Origin: Lucifuga dentata
Lineage: Eukaryota; Chordata; Actinopteri; Ophidiiformes; Bythitidae
Assembly (NCBI GenBank): GCA_014773175.1
Contig: VXCM01001539.1
Location: forward strand, 62,001 to 126,000
Direction of reading: 5' to 3'
DNA length: 64,000 bases
Shown in pieces: positions 11,578 to 23,400 of this stretch. The position numbers were made by a program, and so were the translations under genes. The notes beneath the pieces are model-generated. The model saw only the letters and a list, made by a program, of their open reading frames with translations. It was not told where the DNA came from and ran no database searches. Position 1 is the stretch's first letter, and each line of letters starts with the position of its first letter.

Positions 11578-14500
11578 TCAAAAAAAAGTTTTATAGCACT
11601 TTAAAGACAACACAGCTGNAGAAAGAAAGAAAGAAAGAAAGAAAGTCAAAAAAAAGTTTTATAGCACTTTAAAGACAACACAGCTGAACCAAAATTCTTT
11701 GAGAGTGAGAAATAAAATTAAATGAATCCAAAAACAACAACAAAAGATACAGTCATCCAGCAGAAACCCACAGTCACACTCCCTCAGCAGTAAAGCCAGC
11801 AAGTACAAGCACATTTTAAATTATTTCTTAAATTTATCAATACATTGAGATTTTTGAGCAACTTTTATATCATAAACATAACATTTTTGAACATAAGCAT
11901 ATGGATAAGACTATTTCATTTGTTAATAAACTCAGAGGTATACTAACTCTTCAGTTTTTTGTAATATAACAAGCTGATGTAAGCTCATAAGGATTTTGCT
12001 TTCAAAATGGTTAGCTCACAGCAAAATACAAATTTTGCAAGCAATAGCAGATTTGGGGGTTTTATGGGTCATATGTATTGCATTTGTGAGATTAATGCCA
12101 TAATAATGACATAGTCCTGTTCACTAACACAAGTTTCATTTTGTCATCTTAATGGTACACATGACCTCAGCATTTGATGTATTTCTTTCCTCTACCATAT
12201 CCCATTTAATTGCGCTGAGGCATGCTACATCCACAGTCTTAATATTTGGCGTGGCACTAAATAGATACCGCCCTAGATCTTGTGTTATTGTTGCTGCGGA
12301 GCAACAAACCCTCTAAATCCAAATTTAATGTGACTATATATACACCCGCACAGATTGAGTATCGAGTGGGTGGAGATACAAACCTCTACATTTACACCCC
12401 ACATCTGACATCCTGCACAATGAGCAAAATTGTCTTGTTTGCTTTTCATGGTTAAGTGGTTCTGTTCTATATAATGGTGATTTCCTCCTTACAAGTGGTC
12501 CAGTCAACATCCAAAATGCCACATATGTCACTGAGAACGCTCTGACATCATGGCTCCTGTCTGGAGACGCCTCTAGAGGCTATAACCAGTAGAAACTAAA
12601 TAACAAAACACAACTCAGAGAGGAGAAAGTGGGTCTCCAGCAGTAAAGTTGTGGAGTAGAAGGAGATTTGCAGAGAGGAGGTGATGTGCTGTAAAAGTTG
12701 GGTTTCAGTTAATGGCCTTTGGTGGCTTTTTTCCGCTTTAAATCAGAAACTTAATGGTTCCAGCGTTCCAGTTCTCTCACACTGACCTCACTCGCTCAGC
12801 CCAACTTCTCCCTTTCACTCTCTCTCTTTTTCTGTCCGTTTCTCCCACCTCCCTTGTATCTGACCAAATTATTTCCACCATGGTGCCACAGCCTCAGTGC
12901 TCCACTGGATATGGAGACAGGAAGAGGGAGGAAAAAAAATGTCCAAGACAGAAAGAAGCCTTGTTGCCATAGCAAACCAAAACAAACTCAGTCTGGTTCA
13001 CTGCCATGGCTATTCTTCAGTACACACGCCATGACGTGGGGCACTTTAAAATAAACAAGGATGCAGCAATGGAAAATGCAATTGTGTAGTAAATAAAAGC
13101 AGTGACAGGTCTACGGGACACAGTGTATCCTGTCAGAGATCTCATAGCTCCCCAGTGGACAAAGTGGCCGAGCAGATGGAAAGTCTCCTCCTTCCTCCTG
13201 CATACCATACTTCTCTCAGTCTCCTTCTACGTCTTTGAGGTTTCCATTATAAGAATGACATGTCTCTCCCAGTGTAGTTCTTTCTGCGTGTCCAAGCAGA
13301 GAGCTCAGTCAGCAATCCTGCCACTGAAGGAAATCCAAGTACTGCTGCTACCGGCTGTGACCGCTCTTCCGCTTCGACCATGTTACTGTCACAATTCTTC
13401 TGAATCCACTTTAGACCTCAGATCTCCAGTCAAATCTTTTTAGAAACATTCTAAGTGATATTTGAGATTGTGACAGCCAAAACTGTCAGTTGTATAATAT
13501 TTCAAATAAGGTTCTTGGTTGTCTGGTTTCAGATTTATGTTCAGAAATTTTAATGTAGAAGTTTAAGATTATAAGAGTACATATAAAAATGCTTAAGTTT
13601 TATTTTTGTTTTCTGAACTTTGCAAACACTGGCTGGTTTTCCACATAGTCACACATGCATGGAAACTTGAGGCCTGCAGATATTTTGCATATGCTGTAAT
13701 GTGAGTCAAGTTGTTTCTGATTAAAACTCTGTGTACTCAGTTAAGAGTGTTTGTAGTGGGGCTCAGCTGTCTTCTCTTACATGGAAAATGCCCACATTTC
13801 ACTTCAAAGTTCTTGATTAGGGGTTTTCAGAAGGTTTGCATTATACTCAAACTATGACTGCGTGGAACAGAGACAGGCCGGAACGTATAGCATGTTTCTG
13901 TAGGCTCATACGGAACAGTTCACACTGCATGCTGGATGTTCATGGGCGTGAAGCTCACTAGTTTGAATTTATGTGTGCTCAGATATGTGCTCCACATCCC
14001 CAGCATCCTATCTATAGACGCCCTTGAGGTTGCTATAATAATCTTTTCCTTAATGCGGTCCTGTGATCTGTCAATCTCCTGCAAATGGACCTTTTGCAAT
14101 GGAATTATCATGCATGTAATAGGATGTGAAATCCAAGTCTTTGTCATATGCAGCTGGGGCAGCCATTGGTGCAGAGCTTTATAGGGTGGAGACCCAGGAA
14201 GACGGATTTAGACCTTCATACAAAGTAACATGTAACATGTTTGACCTAACGTATGGACTGAGATAAATCAAAACCAGGCAGAATAAATATGGATCAGCTG
14301 TAGAATAAGTGGTAAATGTGGTGAGCCAAGACTAGATATTTCTAACTTCATTAGTGTAGCCTGGATGTAATACGTACTGCATGCATAGAGGATGCTTTGA
14401 AGTATCTGAAATTGGGTGGATGACGGCAGCAACATAGAATGTAATTCTTTAGGCACTATATCTTACTTGATCTAGCATGACATACCTATTGGCATATATG

Positions 14501-15886
14501 AGCTGTCGAAATGAGAATCATACATACACAAACAGGGTCAGCAAGTTAAGGAACATATCTTTAGGCACATGCAAATGCACATGCCATGTCTTCTTCCAGT
14601 CTACTTTCAGACTAATTTAGCTTGATTTTCACTTTCATAGTACGTCTTATTACTACGTCTACCTTTTGTTCACTGTTTAATAAAGGAACATTACCAGCAA
14701 GGTGAAGGGACAAACGCAGCCCTGCTGCTCTGCAGGGACAGATAATTATGCATAAATACTGGCTGGGCAGAGAGCCTTATGAGAGTTCATAAAAACAAGC
14801 TGTCTTGTAGAGGACTTTATTCCCCTTTGAGTGCAGCACATAAATGAGAGCATATTTGGCGTCCAGTCTGACAGTGTCCTGCACTATTAAGTTGCTAAAC
14901 TGCACCTCGTCATGGCATTCCACTTCTGACAACAGCTGCATCCAGAATTGCTAAACAGCTGCTGCAGGCATCTGTCATACCTGAAGTAGACAGCCTAGTT
15001 TCCATCCAATGAGTCTAATGGAGATGGCAGGTTGTGCTGTGATAGCACAATAACTATTATTGGAAAAAAGGTGATTCCAGCATGAGCACCCGTGTTTAGC
15101 TGTGTCCAGTGTGTAACCATAGAAATGGGACGTATGTGATGCCATGATTAGATTCCTTGATATTAAAACCACATGGTTCCATGGGTCGGAAATCCTTCAC
15201 TTTGTCTGACCCTGTGAGAACCCTGAGACCTCATGCACAACACTTCATCAAGTGAAAAATATTCTAATTAATCACGCCACATATTTGGGACTGAAAGACA
15301 TTCTATAACTAATGACTAGTTCATTTATCAAAAGCCAGCACGTTTCTCCCTGCCTGTGAAGAGGTGTATAATGGCTCTGAGGTAATTTGCTGTGCCCCTG
15401 CTTCACCACGTCCTTCATGTACTCGTAATGAGATTTTACTGTTCAATTTGGGCAGGGGGCCATTCTCCTTAACCAAAAACAGTCAGTGTGCTGCCAAATG
15501 AAAAGCGTCTATATTACAAGCTCAGCTGCATCACCCACGATGAGCACCTGTGGGTCATAGGGAATATGTTTATTTACAAAAAGGTGTCTGCGCTGAAGTA
15601 AGATAATGGATGAGGGAATCAGCAGGGAATCTGTTTTTCAGTTGATGCAAATAACATTACAATATCATGTGGCAAAGCAGGCAAAACAGAAACATATGCA
15701 GTAACATTACTGTGTAATATATAGCAGCTGAAACGGAGATCCATACATCTGCATATTACTGAATTTAAAGAACTCCTCAAATGTGTATTCATCACCAGCA
15801 TTCACAGTTATGTATATCTGACTGAAAACATGTTATTGTTGATCTTTAATTTTACTTAGGATTCTTCAACAAAGTGAGTGAGATTA
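10006..15886. other. Intergenic sequence, no gene seen
   Basis: Unremarkable AT-rich intergenic DNA apart from a GAAA microsatellite with an assembly duplication at 11541-11686. The longest open frame (13102-13443) has no domain, no splice context and no coding-like composition. Confidence 0.5.
11552..11686. other. Single-N join flanked by exact 67-bp direct duplicates
   Basis: Bases 11552-11618 (GAAA repeats, then TTTTATAGCACTTTAAAGAC and CAACACAGCTG) are repeated exactly at 11620-11686 with one N at 11619 between. This is best read as two overlapping contigs abutted without merging, so one copy is probably artefactual. Confidence 0.85.
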
Positions 15887-16472
15887 TTAAAGGACCATAC
15901 CAGTGATTTTGCTTGTTTGAGCCTAATAAGTACAACTCACATACACATTGCATTACTGAAAACCATTTTCCAAAATATACTATTGGAGCTGTAAATTTTC
16001 AAATTGTTTTTCCTGCCTTCCAGACTGCGTTTGGTTTCAATTCATTCCAGTACACTGTAAAAATCAACTTGTAGAGACTTGAAACATGCTTAAGATGAGT
16101 ATTCCATCACAGTGTACAAGACATCTATTAAATTTTTGTTGAAGTAACATAATTTTAGCATTTCAATGCAGTTAAAAGTGCAGAGTGATCTGATGGCAGA
16201 AACCTTCTCCACCAGGGAATCTAGTCCAGGAGAAGACAGCATGTACTGAGAGATTAAAATGACCGTGCCTTCTACCATCATCCATAAGTGTTAGCAGATG
16301 CAATATTGAATTTTAAGGTGTGTGTATCGCCTGAACATTTGATTTTGAAAGATGAGGAAATTTGGCAAAATAACACAAAAACTAAAATATGGTTTTATGT
16401 TTTGGAAATTGATTGGCAGTAATGTAACATGTATGTTGTGGGAAGTATTTATTGGCTCAAACATGCATGGCT
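15887..16472. mobile_element. TTAA-family inverted-repeat MITE, copy B
   Basis: Starts at TTAA (15887-15890) followed by AGGACCATACCAGTGATTTT and GTTTGAGCCTAATAAG; the right arm ends ...GGCTCAAACATGCATGG, with the terminal 20 or so bases lost. Internal arms match copies C and F. No ORF. Confidence 0.75.
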
Positions 16473-17346
16473 TTCAATGACAGGCGCATCCTAGCTTGGT
16501 AGCTGGCAGTTCAGGAACATAACACATCCAGGCAATCAAACACAATCACTCAAATAGTGAGACGTATTTATATGTATATCTGTATGAAAATACATAAAGA
16601 GATATATGTTTATGTCAAAGTGCTGACAACACTGGGCAGACTGCATGCAGATGTGGCCTCTCCGAAAAAAGCCAGTGTCCACATTAGCCTGAAAGCTTTG
16701 GGTTTCACATAATAAACCACTGGGCATCTGGACAAACAGTTGAGAGGTGGTGAAAGGTGAATAGGAAGCAGGATGAAGCTGACAGTATTTCTTTTCCCCC
16801 TTTCTTCCTTGAGTTTCCCTTTCTTTCTTTGTTTTCTTGTTAACTTTTTATCTCTCTCTGTTTTTCAGTTTCCCACCCAAACCCACACAAACACATTGGA
16901 GCGCTGCTCACGCACTCCTTCTTTGGTCTAAAACCCTACTGTTTTAGGAAACCTCCAGGGATATTTGATACGCTCACTCTGATCTGTTTGATCTGTATTC
17001 CCTGTTAGTTCTTGCATGCATCATGGAGTCCCAGTAGGCCAAGAACAACAACTGAATAATGCTAGAGCTGCATCCAGCTGTTATAAAACACATCCAGGCG
17101 ATCAAACTCAATAAGAACTGATGGGGGAAAATATATCTTAAACAACAGTTTTTTCACATGATACACTTTTGTTGTCAATGTTTGAAAATCTAAAAGAAGG
17201 TAAACAATAGAGGGTGAATCCACCTTAACGCTGAAACTATCTACATTTTTGCATTAGCAGCACAGAATTAGAGCATTTTATCAAACTTAATTGTGTAAAT
17301 TAATAGCGAACTTATAGGGATGTTAACGATTAAATATTGACTTTTC
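16473..17346. other. Intergenic sequence, no gene seen
   Basis: Lies between two TTAA-family elements. Nothing resembling an exon or RNA gene. Confidence 0.5.
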
Positions 17347-17992
17347 TTAAAGGACCACACTGGCCATTTTGCATGTTTGAGCCTAATATATTCAATTTTC
17401 CTACACATAACATTACTGACAATCATTTCCCAAATTATACTACTGGAATGGTGAATTAAAAAATTTTTTTTCCTTCCTTCCAGACCGCCATTGGTTTCAG
17501 TTCATTCTGGCCGCTTTTAAAATCAACTTGTCGATACTTGAAACATTCTTGGAGTAGGTAACCCATCATCGCGAATAAAACGCATATTCAGGTTTTTTCT
17601 GGAGTTAAGTAATTTTAGTGTTTAAGCACACTAAAAAGTGTAGAGTGATCTGAAAATGCTTCCTAGTGGTGCATTCAAGTGCTGCAGTGAAGAACTGACA
17701 GGAAGCATTTTGAGATCACTTTGCGCTTAAATGCTAAAATTACACTTCGAAAAAAACCTGAATACATGTCTTGTTTGCGATGATCGATTACCTATTCCAA
17801 GGATGTTTCAAGTATCAACAAGTTGATTTTAACAGCATACAGAATGAACTGAAACCAATGGCAATTTGGAAGGTAGGAAAACAACTTTTTGATTCACCGT
17901 TCCAGTAGTATGCTTTGGGAAATGATTGTCAGTGATATTACATGTATGACAATTGAATATATTAGGCTCAAACATGCAAAATGGTCTTTTAA
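17347..17992. mobile_element. TTAA-family fold-back element, copy C (almost complete palindrome)
   Basis: A 646-bp element bounded by TTAA at 17347-17350 and 17989-17992. The left arm (AGGACCACACTGGCCATTTT..., GTTTGAGCCTAATATATT...) is mirrored over nearly its whole length by the right arm (...AATATATTAGGCTCAAACAT, ...GGTCTTTTAA). Only a few tens of bases around 17660-17695 form the loop. It has no ORF. TTAA target duplications fit piggyBac- or Kolobok-mobilised MITEs. Confidence 0.85.
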
Positions 17993-18719
17993 GAAATGAG
18001 GATCTGTATTTTGCACATACTTCCACCAACATCAAAACAGAAGTCCAAAACTTTCTGACAACTCTCTCGCCTGCATGTAAATCCGATTTACCAGTGGAAA
18101 GGAAATGTTGAAAGGCTGGCAGAGTTAGCATGACAGTATTTGTGCATCCTGGGAAGATTGGTTCCATCTGAGCCAGTGTTTTCAGTTGCTGGACTACAGA
18201 CTGCATACACATGACTCAGCCCTGACCAACAGATCTGCTCACATTCTTCAATAAAACTGAAGTCTGTTGCCTGGAGATCAGGGTAGGATATGTTGTCTTT
18301 TTGATGTACATTTGCTTTGCAGTAGCCTACAGGCCTTTTCCTCGATAAAAAGAATTGCTTTGTTTAAAGTGCTACATCTGCCTTGCATTGCAGTCTCATT
18401 TAATTTATGTCATCCAGTAATGTCTGTTAATTGCTACAATTGTTATGTTTAACCTTTTAAATTTTGTTTGTCCGTTTGCTTAATAGCAACAGATGGTGCT
18501 GAGCAGGAGCATCGATTGACTAATGATACTAATTTAATTTACAAATATCAGAAAATACTTAAATTTACTCAGATATCTAATTTACTTGGTTGTGCTGTAA
18601 AAATGGTCCAGCTAATTGTTTAAAACTTGAGCTTTCTTTGAAGGAGAAGTACAGATTAAGTGTTTTTTTTCTTACATAAACAATTATTAGGTAATTATTG
18701 ATTGTAAGGTGTCTGATTA
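17993..18719. other. Intergenic sequence, no gene seen
   Basis: No exon, RNA gene or clear repeat recognised. Confidence 0.5.
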
Positions 18720-19625
18720 TCAATTAAGGAAGGGTTAGGGTTAAGAATAGGGCTGGGATTAGGGAATACTAGTTCAGTGTCTTTCAAAATGTGCCTGTTC
18801 GGAACGGGCTGGACTTGATGGTGTGCGTTGCAGCCTGCCGTAATTTTGTTCTGTACNTGTGCCTGTTCGGAACGGGCTGGACTTGATGGTGTGCGTTGCA
18901 GCCTGCCGTAATTTTGTTCTGTACATCCTCGTAAGCTAGCTTTGTTTGCTGTACGGGGTCGGGTTGAGACCTTGCCACTGGGCCGGAGTATGTGCTGCTG
19001 CGCCCGGAGCGTATCCTGCCACGTGGACTACTTTTTAACGGCACAGATCAATTTGAGAACCGCTCATCCAAACAACTTCACACACGACACTGCACGTCCT
19101 TGGGTCCTGAACAATAAACCTGCTGAATATCAACTTCATGCAGTGCCGGGTTTTAGAGATATTGGTGTCACAGACAGACAGAGATTCCTGCCTTTATAGT
19201 TAGATTGTCAGTTAGTCATGGGTTCATTTATGGACTAGGGGGTTAAGTGGTGAGAGTAGTTAGAGTTATGGAGTTAGTGTGGTTAGCGTTTTTAGGTTAT
19301 CAAGGTTAGAGTTTGGGCTTAACGTGGTTAGGGTTCAGGTAGTTGTGATTGGCAATTAGAGTTAGTGTTATGTGGTTATGATTAGGTGGTTAGGATGTTT
19401 AGGGTGTGGTCATTAGGGTTAGGGTAGTCAGTGTTAGGCTGCTTAGGGTTAGGGTGGTTATGGTTAGGATGGGTAGGGTTAGATGGTTAGAGTTGGTGTT
19501 ATGGTCAGAGGGATATGCTTAAGGGTTAGGATCATTATGGTTTTGGGATTAGGGTTATTAGATTTAGGGGTTAGGGCTAGCATGATTAGGGACAGTTGCT
19601 ACGTTTAGGGTTATGGGTTAGGATT
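18720..19625. repeat. Degenerate TTAGGG/GGTTAG-like tract
   Basis: Many imperfect copies of GGTTAGGGTT, GTTAGRGTT and GGTTATGGTT lie on the plus strand, densest at about 19210-19620 with a short patch at 18728-18770. It resembles a decayed interstitial telomere-like satellite or minisatellite. An assembly join sits between the two patches. Confidence 0.6.
18790..18924. other. Single-N join flanked by exact 67-bp direct duplicates
   Basis: 18790-18856 is repeated exactly at 18858-18924 around one N at 18857. Probable unmerged contig overlap. Confidence 0.9.
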
Positions 19626-20130
19626 AGCATCACTAGTATTTACTATATTTGTGGGTTCATGTGTGTCAAGTGTGTATGACCCTGTAATAGTGCATAGTAT
19701 CAAACCTTTGTTCATTAATGTTAGGGTAGGGTTTGAAGGAAAAAAGATAAAGCATTTTTTTATGATGCAGTTAGTAATTGTGTACATTTTTGTTACAATG
19801 ACCACTAAATAAATGCTATACTTCAGTGTAGTACCTTGATGTTAGTACACAATAGTTGCTGTTTTCAGGCTTAACAAGATGTGATGGATGCAGTAGTGTA
19901 ATTGGCAAATCTATCTATCACCACATGTGTGGAGTCAGGTGACACCATAATGAGTTAAGCACAAAAAGTTGGAGCCTGCATTCCCTCACGAGCAGTGACG
20001 TTGTCTGCCAAACAGAGAGAAGGGAGGTTTAGGGAGACCACTCTAAGTGGAACTCCTTGCTGGCTGGGCTGTAATCTGAAGCCAAAGAGAAGTGAGAGAG
20101 CGACCAAGGAAGAAACTGAGAGAGAACGAA

Positions 20131-20170
<40 letters not shown>

Positions 20171-20256
20171 GGAGGGAGGGGGGAGGGAAGGACTGAAGGC
20201 CGAGAGAAGGTGATGTCAGCTGAGTTCAGAAAGTAAACAGAGTTCCAGACGGCAGC
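19626..20256 (+). promoter_or_regulatory. Upstream region and probable 5' UTR of pamr1
   Basis: The 250 bases before the pamr1 start codon are purine-rich and include a GA run at 20134-20167. Promoter and 5' UTR are inferred only from position; no TATA box or start site is assigned. Confidence 0.35.
20134..20167. repeat. (GA)n microsatellite in the pamr1 5' flank/UTR
   Basis: About 17 GA units within 100 bases of the start codon; length variation could affect the leader. Confidence 0.9.
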
Positions 20257-20404
20257 ATGCTGTCTGCAGGACGGGGACTGCAGCTGGGGCAAACCCATAC
20301 AATCCCCTGTACCAGCACCCGTATCCCTGGGAAGGAGGGCTGGTTCCTCTTCATCTCCCTCTTCATCCTCATCTCCCTTCCTCAAGGGATAGCCTGGCCC
20401 TACG
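20257..20404 (+). CDS. pamr1: pamr1 exon 1: start codon and signal segment
   Basis: ATG at 20257, donor TACG|GTAAGA. Encodes 49 residues, with the hydrophobic run [16 protein letters not shown] at about 29-44. The roughly 27 polar residues before it are unusual for a signal peptide. No other in-frame ATG is seen in the exon. Ends in phase 1. Confidence 0.8.
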
Positions 20405-23400
20405 GTAAGAGACAGGCAATGAAGTCTTTACCTTTGCTCCTCTTCTTTTCCTCCCTCTCCCTATCTTTCTCTCAGCCTCTCTGTCTGTGTCCTTTGTTCT
20501 CAAAAGCCGGCATCAGCACTCTGTCATCCCCTCTCAGCTTCGGCGTCTTTCCAGAGAGCAGAACAACATTCAGCAAGACTTGTAAAAGAAGAGTCATAGA
20601 GATGTAAACAAGCTCTTCAAAGAGAAAGAAAAACACTTCTGCAGAGTATGTGTTATCCTAGTATTTACAATGCCTCCATTATGAGACGCAGACTGAGTTG
20701 TTATCCTGTTTGGGTATTTTTATTGTCCCAGTAAAAATGGTTTGCGATCATCATATTTCTTCATACTTATTATTGTTATTCTTTATATGTTATGAACGTG
20801 AAATTGTGCTGAGACTTCTTCTTCAGCTTACAAAGTGGAAAAAACAAAAGTTTGAATGTTGCCAAACATTCCTTGAGGCAAAGTGAGGCAGATGAAGACC
20901 TAATAGAGCTGTTGAGACTTGGCACTCATTTTCTTTTGTGCGAGACCTGCTCTTTAAATGTTGACGAGTGTTGTGGGGTGAGTTCTTTTTATCTCCAACT
21001 TCGTCTCTGTCTGTTTACCCTGGTTGACCACTTGAACTGCAAGGAAGACATGAGTCATGTTTGAGTCAATCATGAAGTCCACGGTAATGTGTATACCACA
21101 CACACCGTCTCCAGGACTCATAATCAAAACCTCTGACCTCTGGCTGAATCCTCACAGTCTTTGGAAATTTATTCCATAAAATAATACCTTCAGTTTGTAA
21201 TGTTGGTGAATATAGCTTGTGTTAAACTGCGATGATTAAGACGTTTCCCTCAGGCAGATTTATCTATTTGTATTGTTGTCAGCTGACTCAGCTTTAGCGC
21301 TGCTTATTTCATAATCGTGTATAATCAGCTGATGATAGATGATTTCTATTGAGCAACATACTGTATGTCTGAGTGTGTGCCTGTCTTTAATTCTGTATGT
21401 TTTCCTGTCCCCACCTGCAAGACCAGTGAGGGTTCTTTGAACTACGTAAGGGTTCACATTCTTTCCTGTTTGGGTTCCTCCACCCACATGAAGATGTCCT
21501 GTTCTTCTGACACACTTCCTTCTGTCCAGGCAGTGTTGTCATTGGGGATACTGGCTGGTTGGAGGGAGTAAATAAAGATTAGAAGACAAGTAAAGAAAGT
21601 AAGGAGCAGATATGTTAGCGTTCAGACAGGGAAAGGTTTCCTACATGAAGATAAAGGTAGCCTGTGTTTGTGCATTTGGAAAAATCGTGTGTCATATCAG
21701 AACTTCATTCCAAGTTGAGGGGGGTGCACGCCAAAACCAAATGTGCACATTTCAGACTCCTGTTTGACCTACATTCTGCTGTGTCTACATACCGTTTCAC
21801 CAAAGTGGATAATAGAGTGATAGGATATGCCATTGGGTTTGTGGGTTCTTAGTGGAGGGAAGTTTATTTAAAGCAATGTACAGGATGACCACTGGGATCT
21901 ACACTTGGGATCAGGCTACGTTCAAATGCGCAATGCCAACAGAGCTTCCCTGGGGAATTCCCTGTTCCATTGTAGCTAAATCATTCAAGCCTCAAAATAC
22001 CAGACAGTTGCTGTGGGCAGTAAGCAAAAGGAATTAAACACTCCCATACATGCACACACGTGTGCACACAGCACTGCTATAAAACCAGCTGTTTTCCATG
22101 ATACATCAGTGTCAAATAACCACCATTTTTATCACTAGGAAACTATTCATTTAGTAGTGGATACGTGCTGAGTAAGCAGTGTATTAGACTAATCAATCTA
22201 AAGCGACTGTCATGTATGAAAGTGGAGGCAGACAAAGCAATACAACCAATGCAACATCATCACTACAGCTTCAAGAATTACAATACAGTTAATTCACTTT
22301 ACTTGATTACACTTAATTACACAGATATATTTATAACTTGCCATCCTCTTTGCAGGCGACTCTTCTTGACACAAGCTCTCAAGTCACGTGATTAAGTCAG
22401 GGAGCATGTATAACACACATGCTGTGGAAAGCATTGTGCAAAGGAGAATGTGGTCCTGCACTTTAAGGCAAAGCTCTAATCTCGTTGTACTAGTACAATG
22501 ACAATAAAGTCTGATTCTGATTCTGATTCTGATTCTGAGAATGATTACTTCCAAAACACATAAACTCAGCTATCCTCATAAACATTAGGAATATATTACC
22601 TATTCCTATTCATGTAAGAAGTAGAAATAGCTTTATGATATATGTTTGGTAAGAATGATGAACTCCTCTCATGCTTTTATTTTCTCACTGGGTTCTGCTC
22701 AAGCGCTCTGCATTGTCTGCAGCTGTCTAGCTTTGTTGGGAGTTCAAAATACCTTAGCAGAGGCTTTTAAAGCGGTGTGTAGCAAGACAGACCAAGCTGA
22801 TGAGATACTGAGTCTGAACAGTGAACAAAAAAAAAAAAAAAAAANAAAAAAAAAAAAAAAAAAGATATTAGACTGATCTAAACAGGATGCCCAGTTGTGT
22901 TTCTGATAGCATTTGGATGGTAAATTTAGAGTTGAATCATACAAGTAATCGGAGAAGTCGGAGGCAGTGAAAGGCTGCAAATGTGCACTGGAGCAAAAAT
23001 CAATGTTAATGTAACCACACAACAAACACATGCAGGCGCTGACCTCAGGTTTTAATCTCAGAAGAGTGTAGAGGAAGATGATTTGTCAGTTTTAGAGCTG
23101 ATGCAGGTTTATGTATAAAGTTATGCTATTTTTAAGATCAAATGTATTAAGATCAAATTGTGAAAGCTGCGTATCATTTTATGTTGTTTTTGCAGGACTA
23201 ATGGAACTGTTTGTGTAAGGCAACATATACACATAGTTGACAGATTGAATTACTGTTCACAATACACAATTTTCTGTCTTATTATTGGATGTCTTGAAGT
23301 CATTGTGACTGGCAAACTGCATGACTGATCAGCAACTTTCATCTGGAGAAATCCCCACTGAGTCTTTTTGGTTTCCAAATGATGTTTAGTCACAAAAACG

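Noticed and set aside
13102..13443. 113-codon plus-strand open frame
   Set aside because: No domain, no splice sites in phase, no recognisable family; length is within chance for intergenic DNA.
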